DNA from: an uncultured Collinsella sp.
GTDB taxonomy: Bacteria > Actinomycetota > Coriobacteriia > Coriobacteriales > Coriobacteriaceae
NCBI GenBank assembly: GCA_938045085.1
Contig: CALINZ010000016.1
Span: forward strand, 1 to 8,649
Reading direction: 5' to 3'
DNA: 8,649 nt
Shown piece after piece: positions 1-5,343 of this stretch. The position numbers were made by a program, and so were the translations under genes. Within the stretch, counting starts at the first letter, position 1; every line of letters starts with the position of its first letter. A model generated the notes under the pieces. The model was not told where the DNA came from and searched no databases. It was given only the letters and a program-made list of their open reading frames with translations.

Positions 1-89
1 TGCTCGTGCACGATATTTCTGGCGACTTCTATAACGTGGTGGGCCTACCCATCGCCCGCGTCGCGCGCGCGATTCAAAAACTCTCGTAA
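1..89 (+). CDS. maf: Maf-family nucleotide pyrophosphatase, C-terminal end (5' truncated)
   Basis: The window opens inside a reading frame (first complete codon at base 3) that ends at a TAA at 87-89. The 28 visible residues include GDFYNVVGLPIARVARAI, which matches the conserved C-terminal end of Maf proteins (typically GDYxNVVGLPL followed by a short helix). Maf proteins hydrolyse non-canonical or modified nucleoside triphosphates to monophosphates and were formerly described as septum formation inhibitors. Only the last strand and helix are visible, so no catalytic residues can be checked. A hairpin follows within 10 bases, so transcription probably ends here. The family call rests on one short motif. 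Confidence 0.72.
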   Translation, partial: LVHDISGDFYNVVGLPIARVARAIQKLS

Positions 90-97
90 TTGCATCT

Positions 98-129
98 GGC
101 GCTGGGTATCCCCCAGCGCCTACAATTTT
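98..129 (+). terminator. Intrinsic terminator after the Maf gene
   Basis: A 9-base perfect stem (GGCGCTGGG at 98-106 with CCCAGCGCC at 112-120) closes a 5-base loop and is followed by TACAATTTT, a short T-rich tail. It starts 9 bases after the Maf stop codon. The tail is interrupted, so termination may be incomplete and some read-through into the next gene is possible. Confidence 0.7.
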
Positions 130-190
130 GGCGTACCGTACGGATCCCGACCGGGCACAAGGCGCGGCGGAAAACCGATAGGAGTTAAAC

Positions 191-1192
191 ATGGATACAC
201 TGCTCGAGGCCATTGACGTCTGCGATGTCGATGGCTTTTGCTATGGCAACTATACGGACGAGGAGGCCGGCACCGGTTGCACCGTAATCGTGGCACCCGA
301 GGGCGCCACCGGCGGCGTTGACGTTCGCGGCGGTGCTCCCGCTTCGCGCGAGACCGACCTGCTACGACCCGAGAACACCGTCGACAAGGTCCACGCCGTC
401 TGCCTTTCGGGCGGATCGGCCTTTGGCCTCGAGGCCGCAAGCGGCGTCGCTCGCGAGCTTGAGAGCCGCGGCATCGGCCTTCCCGTCGGCCCCACGCAGG
501 TGCCTATCGTGTGCTCCAGCTGTATCTTCGACCTTGCCTTTGGCGACCCCACCGTGCGCCCCGACATTGAGGCCGGCATCGCCGCCGTGCGCGAAGCACT
601 CGACCACACCCCCACCAAGCTCGAACAGGGCAACGTAGGCGCCGGCACCGGCGCCACTGTAGGCAAGCTCATGGGGCCTGCCACCTGCATGAAGGCCGGC
701 CTTGGAGCTGCTGCCGTGGCGCTCGGCCCCATCAAGGTGGGCGCCGTGGTCTCAGTCAACGCCTGCGGCAACGTTGTCGACCCCTTCACCGGCGAGTGGG
801 TCGCCGGCATGCGCGCCGCAGCCGATAGCGACCAGATCGTCGACATGGAACTCGCAGCCTTTGCCGCCGCCGGATCCATGCAGATGCCGCTCGACCGCAC
901 CAACACCACCATCAGCTGCATCATCACCAACGTGGAACTCACTAAGGCACAAGCCACCAAGGTCTCCCAGATGGCCGCAGACGCCTACGCACACGCCATC
1001 CGCCCCACACACACCACCAACGACGGCGACACCATCTACACCCTCGCCAGCGGCAAACTGGGCGCCCAGGCAAGCGCCGCCGTTCCCCTAGACCTGCTGG
1101 GCATGCTCGCCGTAAGGGCCCTGGAAACCGCCATCGTAAACGGAGCCAAAACCGCCAAAACCTCCCACGGCATCCCCGGCGCCGCGAAGTAA
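191..1192 (+). CDS. P1/S58 family N-terminal-nucleophile hydrolase (DmpA/NylC-like aminopeptidase)
   Basis: This 333-residue protein belongs to the family that includes L-aminopeptidase/D-esterase DmpA, beta-aminopeptidase BapA and the nylon-oligomer hydrolase NylC. These are made as one chain and cut themselves into two subunits, freeing a Ser or Thr nucleophile. Visible family marks are GNVGAGTGATVGK (147-159), SVNACGNVVDP (188-198), NTT (238-240) and NDGDT (277-281). By analogy with NylC (cleavage Asn266/Thr267, with Lys189, Asn219, Asp306 and Asp308 from memory), I predict cleavage at Asn238/Thr239, with Lys159, Asn190, Asp278 and Asp280 completing the site. That gives subunits of about 238 and 95 residues. 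No signal peptide is seen, so it is probably cytoplasmic. The ATG at 191 is chosen because AGGAG lies 6 bases upstream (180-184). The true substrate (peptide, beta-peptide or amide) cannot be told from sequence. Confidence 0.88.
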   Translation: MDTLLEAIDVCDVDGFCYGNYTDEEAGTGCTVIVAPEGATGGVDVRGGAPASRETDLLRPENTVDKVHAVCLSGGSAFGLEAASGVARELESRGIGLPVGPTQVPIVCSSCIFDLAFGDPTVRPDIEAGIAAVREALDHTPTKLEQGNVGAGTGATVGKLMGPATCMKAGLGAAAVALGPIKVGAVVSVNACGNVVDPFTGEWVAGMRAAADSDQIVDMELAAFAAAGSMQMPLDRTNTTISCIITNVELTKAQATKVSQMAADAYAHAIRPTHTTNDGDTIYTLASGKLGAQASAAVPLDLLGMLAVRALETAIVNGAKTAKTSHGIPGAAK

Positions 1193-1204
1193 ACTAGCTC
1201 GTCC

Positions 1205-1329
1205 GGTTGTCCGGTGGGTCTTGGTTATGTTTGCTGCTCTACAGTCCTGGCTCGCACGAAGAGCACATTAAGTGCTCTTCGGCTCGTGCGGAACTCGCGA
1301 CAAACATAACCAAGCCCCACCAGGCAACC
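1205..1329. repeat. Long nested palindrome 1, between convergent genes
   Basis: The outer arms run 1205-1233 and 1301-1329. The inner 21 positions (1213-1233 against 1301-1321) match with one mismatch (core TTGGTTATGTTTG), and the outer 8 add GGTTG/CAACC with one mismatch and one G-T pair. Inside is a second perfect 10-base stem, CGAAGAGCAC (1257-1266) and GTGCTCTTCG (1272-1281), with loop ATTAA. CGCAC (1253-1257) and GTGCG (1286-1290) can extend it across a bulge. There is no clear T-tract. It begins 13 bases after the stop of the upstream hydrolase gene. It could be a bidirectional terminator, an RNase III-type processing site, or an inert inverted duplication. Confidence 0.85.
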
Positions 1330-1421
1330 TACCAACCAAGTCTTTTCAGCCCAGGCCCCTGTGTGCCGCGCGTCCAAGATCTTCAAATTCTGCTTGCTAA
1401 CACAAAGCGAGACACAGCAGA

Positions 1422-1530
1422 GGACCCCTGGTCCTTAACTTGATACGAGTTCCGCACGCAAAGGAGGCGCCAGTGGCGCCTCCGTCTTGCGCAGGACTGT
1501 TCGAAGTAGCAAGTTAAGGACCAGGGGTCC
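1422..1530. repeat. Long nested palindrome 2, between convergent genes
   Basis: Perfect 21-base arms (1422-1442 and 1510-1530, beginning GGACCCCTGG) enclose partly paired flanks: TAC 1444-1446 with GTA 1506-1508, and CGCAA 1457-1461 with TTGCG 1487-1491. Within these sits a 9-base GC-rich core hairpin. The whole 109-base stretch can fold as one long stem. It lies 23 bases beyond the stop codon of the leftward glycosyltransferase gene and in the rightward transcript of the upstream hydrolase gene. Bidirectional termination is the simplest role. Confidence 0.88.
1463..1483. terminator. Terminator-like core hairpin within palindrome 2
   Basis: GGAGGCGCC (1463-1471) and GGCGCCTCC (1475-1483) form a perfect 9-base stem with the 3-base loop AGT. 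Plus-strand flanks are CAAA before and GTCTT after, giving a weak tail in either direction. It is the best candidate terminator for both the rightward hydrolase gene and the leftward glf-glycosyltransferase unit. Confidence 0.6.
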
Positions 1531-1552
1531 CCGTTACCCGAGCGCTTCTGTG

Positions 1553-2584
1553 CTAGTTGAATTTGAAAATCTTTGAGGCAAGACGGTATAGGCCGAGTGT
1601 GGTTTTGTCACCGGCACGGCCGCGCAGGTTGGTGAAGAAGCCGACCACACCGTAGCGTGCACGACGATACATACGCTCGTCATAGGCTTTCAGATCAGTC
1701 CACAACGTCTTCAGGCGCTCGTCGGCACAATCCTCGTCGGAAAGCTTGGTAAGCACCGAGCAGATTGCCATCATCATGGTGAAATAGCCCATCATGTACG
1801 AGCGCAGACGCGACGACTCAACATCGCTGTACAGGTGGTACGACTCCATCATGATACGCGTAACACGGAACTGCTGGTCCAGACGCTTGACCATCGTTGC
1901 CTCGTTGACGCTCTGACCTTCGCGACCGATAAAGTAGCGGTAGAGGTCGATGTCGGCGTAGTACATGGTCTTGCAACGCGGCAGCGGCACGTAGGCGTAG
2001 ATGTTGTCCACATAGAACGTGTGCGGCGGCATGGGAAGGTTGGACTCGCGCAGCACATCCGTGCGATAGCACAGGCTGTGCATGAGTAGGTTCTGGTCCA
2101 GGCGGAAATGACCGATCTGATCCCAAGAAAAGATCTTTTTGCGCGGCAGGGCAAATTTGTAGCCAATAGCGGTATGCGTCCCCTCGTAAACCTTCTCGTA
2201 CACGTAGTTCGAGATAAACAGGTCAACGCGCTGGTCGCGCTCCTCAAAGCCACGCAGAATCGACAGCATGGTCGAAAGGGCAGCGCCGTCAAGCCAGTCG
2301 TCCGAGTCGACAACCTTGTAGTAGGTGCCCTGCGCCTCGCGCAGACCCGAAAGAACGGCAATACCGTGACCGCCATTCTCCTGGTGCACCGCGCGGATGA
2401 TTCCAGGATAACGGGCCTCCCACTCGTCGGCCTTGGCGGCCGTCTCGTCCTTGGAGCCGTCGTCCACCACGATAATCTCGATATCGGTGGCGTAATTGCT
2501 CCCCTCCAAGATGGAGGTGATGCAATGGTCCATGTCCTTGGCGGCGTTATACGAGGGAATACCGAATGTTATGACTTTATGCAT
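1553..2584 (-). CDS. Family 2 glycosyltransferase (GT-A fold), partner of Glf
   Basis: The 343-residue product starts MHKVITFGIPSYNA and shows the nucleotide-sugar binding region of GT2 enzymes: IVVDDGS (38-44), HQENGGHG (67-74) and the metal-binding DSDD (93-96). The remaining two-thirds is a variable acceptor domain rich in aromatic and basic residues, without clear membrane helices. I chose the ATG at 2584 rather than one 18 bases upstream, because the first beta strand follows at once and this ATG sits in the ATGCATAA overlap with the glf stop. The 8-base overlap and the poor Shine-Dalgarno suggest translational coupling to glf. Given that partner, transfer of galactofuranose, or of another sugar into a Galf-containing surface glycan, is likely but not proven. 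Its last codons lie inside the outer arm of an inverted repeat. Confidence 0.87.
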   Translation of the reverse strand: MHKVITFGIPSYNAAKDMDHCITSILEGSNYATDIEIIVVDDGSKDETAAKADEWEARYPGIIRAVHQENGGHGIAVLSGLREAQGTYYKVVDSDDWLDGAALSTMLSILRGFEERDQRVDLFISNYVYEKVYEGTHTAIGYKFALPRKKIFSWDQIGHFRLDQNLLMHSLCYRTDVLRESNLPMPPHTFYVDNIYAYVPLPRCKTMYYADIDLYRYFIGREGQSVNEATMVKRLDQQFRVTRIMMESYHLYSDVESSRLRSYMMGYFTMMMAICSVLTKLSDEDCADERLKTLWTDLKAYDERMYRRARYGVVGFFTNLRGRAGDKTTLGLYRLASKIFKFN

Positions 2585-3779
2585 GGCAGGCGATAATCTC
2601 ATCCGAAAGATCGAGGGCGGAATTGGTCACGGCGTCCATATCGTAGTAACGATACTCGGCCAGACGACCCACCGGGTGGAAGTTCGTCAGGTTCTGGACG
2701 CGCTCAAGATAGCGCTCATAGAGCTCACGGTTCTCGGGCTCAAGAATGGCGTAGTACGGCGTCTCGCCCGAGTCGGGCGTATAGGCCTTGGAGTACTCCT
2801 TCATGATGGTGGTCTTGCCGGGCAGGACCTGACCGGTCATGTTCTTGAACTCGGTGATGCGCGTGTAGTCCTCGCTCGTGGTGTAGTTGACGGTGCCCAC
2901 GGGCTGGAACTGGTCCATATCGAGCGTCTCGAACTTCATATCGAGCGTGCGGTACGGCAACGCGCCCAAGTCGAGGTTGAACAGCTCATCGAGCGGACCT
3001 GTATAGACAATCTCGCCGCCGTAGACCTTACCGTCGACCTTGACGGTGGTCTCGTCGATCTCAAAAAGATCGCGGGCGTCCACGTCGCAGAACACGTCAA
3101 TCAGGTCGTGGTCGAGCATGTGCTCAAAGAGCGCCGTGTAGCCCTCCTGCGGCATGCCCTGGAAGGGAGCTTGCGGGAAGTAGCGGTCATCATCGCCCAC
3201 AAAGACGGGAACGCGGCCGGTGATCGAGGGGTCGATCTGATCGGGCGTCTGGCCCCACTGCTTCATGGTGTAATGCAAAAAGACGTTCTCGTAGACGTAA
3301 TCGGCGACCTCGGCCAAGTCGGGGTCGTTCTTCTTACGCAGCTCCATAATGGGCACCTTGACATCCTTGCCAAAGGTCTCCACGAGCTTCTGATACAGCT
3401 CCTCGCCGCGCTCGTCACCAAAGGCGAGCTTGAGACTCGCATGGTTGAAGGGCACGGGCATAAGGGTACCGTTGATGTTGGCGAGCACCTTGTGCTGATA
3501 ATCCGTCCACTTGGTAAAGCGCGACAGGAAATTGTGCACGCGCTCGTTAAAGGTGTGATAGATATGCGGACCGTACTCGTGGATCAGGATTCCGGCCTCG
3601 TCAGTGCAGTCATAGGCATTGCCCGCAATGTGGCTACGGCGCTCCAAAACGGCAACACGATAGCCGATGGTCTCGGCAAGACGGCGGGCACAAACGGCGC
3701 CGGCATATCCAGCACCGACGACAATCATGTCGTACGCGCCGGCGTTAAAGCCTTCAGGCAGGCCTGAGGTAATCTGCAT
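2577..3779 (-). CDS. glf: UDP-galactopyranose mutase
   Basis: This 400-residue flavoenzyme interconverts UDP-galactopyranose and UDP-galactofuranose, the donor for galactofuranose residues in surface polysaccharides. The N-terminal FAD-binding loop VVGAGYAGAV (20-29) is followed by the acidic end of the second strand (LERR, 45-48) and by the family motif YGPHIYHT (69-76). Later come TMKQWG (171-176), GRVPVFVGDDDRYF (188-201) and TRITEFKN (306-313). The Arg in each of the last two motifs (Arg189, Arg307) probably corresponds to the two substrate-phosphate arginines known in Klebsiella Glf. The chosen ATG has AAGGAG 5 bases upstream (3785-3790). It adds a 17-residue leader before the usual start, and the internal Met18 lacks a binding site. 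It is the first gene of a two-gene unit and overlaps the glycosyltransferase by 8 bases. Confidence 0.95.
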   Translation of the reverse strand: MQITSGLPEGFNAGAYDMIVVGAGYAGAVCARRLAETIGYRVAVLERRSHIAGNAYDCTDEAGILIHEYGPHIYHTFNERVHNFLSRFTKWTDYQHKVLANINGTLMPVPFNHASLKLAFGDERGEELYQKLVETFGKDVKVPIMELRKKNDPDLAEVADYVYENVFLHYTMKQWGQTPDQIDPSITGRVPVFVGDDDRYFPQAPFQGMPQEGYTALFEHMLDHDLIDVFCDVDARDLFEIDETTVKVDGKVYGGEIVYTGPLDELFNLDLGALPYRTLDMKFETLDMDQFQPVGTVNYTTSEDYTRITEFKNMTGQVLPGKTTIMKEYSKAYTPDSGETPYYAILEPENRELYERYLERVQNLTNFHPVGRLAEYRYYDMDAVTNSALDLSDEIIACHA

Positions 3780-3822
3780 CGATACTCCTTGTCAAAAGCC
3801 ACGGGCTCGTTAGCTGGGCTTT

Positions 3823-3841
3823 TCTCGAACATTCTTCGAGA
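3823..3841. promoter_or_regulatory. Operator-like inverted repeat upstream of glf
   Basis: TCTCGAA (3823-3829) and TTCGAGA (3835-3841) are perfect 7-base arms around CATTC. The site lies 44-62 bases upstream of the glf start, just downstream of the putative minus-strand -10 box. It could be a repressor site or a hairpin in the glf 5' leader. It resembles, but does not match, the actinobacterial LexA consensus (CGAAC-N4-GTTCG). Confidence 0.35.
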
Positions 3842-3857
3842 CATATTTATCAGAGCG

Positions 3858-3863
3858 ATTATA
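3858..3863 (-). promoter_or_regulatory. Putative -10 box for glf
   Basis: The minus strand reads TATAAT here, a perfect -10 hexamer about 80 bases upstream of the glf ATG. No good -35 hexamer is visible 16-18 bases further up. It mirrors a second TATAAT on the plus strand, giving an ATTATAG / CTATAAT symmetry across 3858-3883. Confidence 0.4.
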
Positions 3864-3877
3864 GCGCTAATGCGTCC

Positions 3878-3883
3878 TATAAT
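3878..3883 (+). promoter_or_regulatory. Putative -10 box for pta
   Basis: TATAAT on the plus strand, a perfect -10 hexamer 127 bases upstream of the pta ATG. The -35 region is poor. No better -10 is seen between here and pta, which is GC-rich after 3960, so the pta transcript would carry a leader of roughly 120 bases that includes the hairpin at 3936-3960. Confidence 0.4.
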
Positions 3884-3935
3884 GAGCTTGCCACACAAGG
3901 AAAGCTCAAGCACCGCGGCGTACATAATTGAAAGG

Positions 3936-3960
3936 TAAACCCGCTAGCAGCGGGTTTATT
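3936..3960 (+). promoter_or_regulatory. Hairpin in the pta 5' leader, possible attenuator
   Basis: TAAACCCGCT (3936-3945) and AGCGGGTTTA (3949-3958) form a perfect 10-base stem with loop AGC, followed by TT. No plus-strand gene lies between the putative promoter and this hairpin, so it is not an obvious terminator of another gene. It ends 52 bases before the pta start. Roles consistent with the sequence are a leader attenuator, the end of a roughly 70-base small RNA, or a terminator for leftward antisense transcription. Confidence 0.5.
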
Positions 3961-4010
3961 CGTGAACAGCCGGGCGCCTGGAGCTTAGCGAAACGCTTGT
4001 AAGGAGTAAC

Positions 4011-4991
4011 ATGAGCGATTTCCTTAACCGTATGAAGTCTGCCGCCAAGGCCGACCTTAAGACGATCGTCCTGCCCGAGGGCGAAGATCCGCGCACCATC
4101 GTCGCGGCCACCAAGATCATCGAGGAGGGCCTGGCAAAGATTGTCATCCTGGGCAACCCCGACGAGATCAACGTTCCCGGCGCCACCGTCATCGACCCGC
4201 GCAATGCCGAGAAGCACGAGGAGTACGCGCAGAAGTTTGCCGAGCTCCGCGCCAAGAAGGGCGTCACCATCGAGCAGGCTCGCGCCCAGGTGATGGACGC
4301 CACCTACTTTGGCACCATGATGGTCAAGATGGGCGATGCCGACGGCCTGGTCTCCGGTGCCTGCCACTCCACTGCCGACACTCTGCGCCCTGCGCTTCAG
4401 ATCCTCAAGACCGCCCCGGGCACCAAGCTGGTCTCGGCCTTCTTCGTGATGTGCACCGATACCCCGCAGTTCGGCACCGACGGCACGCTGATCTTCGCCG
4501 ACTGCGGCCTCAACATCAACCCGTCCTCCGACGAGCTCTCCGAGATCGCCATCGCCTCCGCTCACTCCTGGTCCACCTTCATGGGCAATGTTGAGCCGCA
4601 CGTGGCCATGCTCTCCTACTCCACCATGGGCTCCGCTGGCGGCGAGGTCGCCAAGAAGGTCCAAGAGGCCGTGAAGTTCTGCAAGGAGAAGGCTCCCGAG
4701 CTCGCCATCGATGGCGACCTGCAGCTCGACGCCGCTATTGTCCCCACCGTCGCCCAGCTCAAGGCTCCCGGCTCCTCCGTCGCCGGTAAGGCCAACGTGC
4801 TCGTGTTCCCCGACCTCGAGGCCGGCAACATCGGCTACAAGCTGGTCCAGCGCTTCGCCGGCGCCGACGCTTACGGCCCCATCCTGCAGGGCATCGCCAA
4901 GCCGGTCAACGACCTGTCGCGCGGCTGCTCTGCCGACGACATCGTGGGTGTCGTGGCCATCACCGCCGTCCAGGCTCAGATGGCTGAGTAG
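4011..4991 (+). CDS. pta: Phosphate acetyltransferase (short form)
   Basis: The 326-residue enzyme transfers the acetyl group of acetyl-CoA to phosphate, giving acetyl phosphate, which acetate kinase then uses to make ATP and acetate. Length matches the single-domain form (about 330 residues), without the N-terminal regulatory extension of the Escherichia coli enzyme. Visible marks are LPEGEDPRTI (21-30), DGLVSGACHSTADTLRPALQ (111-130), GKANVLVFPDLEAGNIGYK (259-277) and the active-site stretch PVNDLSRGCSADDIV (298-312). There, Ser303, Arg304 and Asp310 line up with the catalytic Ser309, Arg310 and Asp316 of the Methanosarcina thermophila enzyme. AAGGAG lies 4 bases before the ATG (4001-4006). 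Codon use is strongly biased toward C-ending codons, as expected for high expression. The gene stands alone and converges on the two acetate kinase genes. Confidence 0.96.
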   Translation: MSDFLNRMKSAAKADLKTIVLPEGEDPRTIVAATKIIEEGLAKIVILGNPDEINVPGATVIDPRNAEKHEEYAQKFAELRAKKGVTIEQARAQVMDATYFGTMMVKMGDADGLVSGACHSTADTLRPALQILKTAPGTKLVSAFFVMCTDTPQFGTDGTLIFADCGLNINPSSDELSEIAIASAHSWSTFMGNVEPHVAMLSYSTMGSAGGEVAKKVQEAVKFCKEKAPELAIDGDLQLDAAIVPTVAQLKAPGSSVAGKANVLVFPDLEAGNIGYKLVQRFAGADAYGPILQGIAKPVNDLSRGCSADDIVGVVAITAVQAQMAE

Positions 4992-5006
4992 CGTACGCAC
5001 TCGCCC

Positions 5007-5137
5007 GAAGGCCGTACGGGCTAACCCCTGAAAACGTCCTCGACCAATGAAACGCCCCCGTTCTGCTCCTTCGGAGCTACGAACGGGGGCGTTTCTGGTC
5101 TGCGGATTGTTTTCAGGGGTTAGCCCGTACGGCCTTC
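5007..5137. repeat. Long nested palindrome 3, with perfect 29-base arms, between pta and ackA
   Basis: The arms 5007-5035 and 5109-5137 are perfect reverse complements over 29 bases (left arm begins GAAGGCCGTACGGGC, right arm ends GCCCGTACGGCCTTC). Inside, 5049-5063 and 5081-5095 form another perfect 15-base stem (GAAACGCCCCCGTTC with its complement). GACCA 5040-5044 and TGGTC 5096-5100 pair across a 4-base bulge, and GCTCC/GGAGC caps the loop. Nearly all 131 bases can fold into one rod. It starts 16 bases after the pta stop. The GC-rich inner stem with A- and T-ended flanks looks like an ordinary two-way terminator; the long perfect outer arms are unusual. Confidence 0.92.
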
Positions 5138-5285
5138 TACCGCTACGTAGCAATTAGGGCATCTGGAGTGGACGGCGGCTTGGCTACGAGCTGAGGCTGA
5201 AGATCTGGATGGCCGGGTGCCGTTGCTGGGAGTGCAGGCGTTACTGGCGATGGTCACTTTGGGACTGGTATTTCCGCCTGCTAGC
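5138..5285. other. Intergenic stretch with no recognised gene; weak trace of a hydrophobic reading frame
   Basis: No feature is certain here. A 10-base palindrome, GCTACGTAGC, lies at 5142-5151. On the plus strand a frame is open from 5151 without an ATG and reads a charged segment (LRAEAEDLDGR) followed by a hydrophobic run (LLGVQALLAMVTLGLVF), then runs through the ackA terminator. Codon endings differ from neighbouring genes (few C-ending codons). It may be a fragment of a lost membrane-protein gene or chance; no start or ribosome binding site supports a live gene. Confidence 0.25.
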
Positions 5286-5321
5286 AAAAAGGCCTCCGGA
5301 GCTGTTGCTTTGGAGGCCTTT
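5286..5321 (-). terminator. Intrinsic terminator of the first acetate kinase gene
   Basis: On the minus strand, AAAGGCCTCC and GGAGGCCTTT (plus positions 5312-5321 and 5288-5297) form a perfect 10-base stem around a 14-base loop. The stem runs directly into five T residues (the A run at 5286-5290). It lies 22 bases past the ackA stop. This is the cleanest terminator in the window. Confidence 0.88.
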
Positions 5322-5343
5322 CGTTTACTTGCAAATGCGCGCG

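Larger units (their letters stand above)
1370..1579. repeat. Degraded outer arms of palindrome 2, including an inverted copy of the glycosyltransferase 3' end
   Basis: Outside the perfect arms of the second palindrome, 1370-1390 on the plus strand matches 1559-1579 on the minus strand at 18 of 21 bases. Read in frame, both encode A-S-K-I-F-K-F, and all three differences are silent third-position changes. A further stretch (CTAACACA-AAGCG against CTAGCACAGAAGCG) joins this to the perfect arms. The two blocks are centred almost exactly on the palindrome. So about 70 bases, including the last codons of the glycosyltransferase gene, appear in inverted duplicate. The plus-strand copy has no convincing gene upstream of it. 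Confidence 0.6.

Noticed and set aside
90..126. TTGCAT and TACAAT as promoter of the S58 hydrolase gene
   Set aside because: The two hexamers are 25 bases apart, too far for a normal promoter, and TACAAT is better explained as the tail of the terminator hairpin.
170..173. Ala in place of Phe in the acetate kinase YGxHGTSH motif as a sign of altered acyl specificity
   Set aside because: These are residue numbers in both kinases. Ala at this place also occurs in ordinary acetate kinases such as that of Escherichia coli, so it says nothing special.
1207..1443. Plus-strand open frame of 78 codons in the first convergent gap
   Set aside because: It runs through both long palindromes, begins at a weak start with no ribosome binding site, and its residues show no protein-like pattern. 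The open frame is a by-product of the repeats.
2496..3767. Long open frame (423 codons) on the plus strand opposite glf
   Set aside because: It is the antisense shadow of glf, caused by GC-rich codon bias. It has no binding site and consists of repeated Val/Leu/His/Asp patterns typical of such shadows.
3823..3841. SOS (LexA) box ahead of glf
   Set aside because: The left half CGAAC fits, but the right half and spacing do not match CGAAC-N4-GTTCG, and the neighbouring genes are not DNA-repair genes.
1205..5137. Palindromes as invertible promoters (phase-variable switches)
   Set aside because: The DNA between the arms is itself largely self-complementary and holds terminator-like stems, with no promoter-like asymmetric sequence, and no recombinase gene is in the window. 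Inversion would change little.
3906..5153. Long minus-strand open frame (415 codons) opposite pta
   Set aside because: pta on the plus strand is unmistakable and highly conserved. The antisense frame is Gly/Asp/Leu-rich with no domain pattern and would cross the palindrome after pta.
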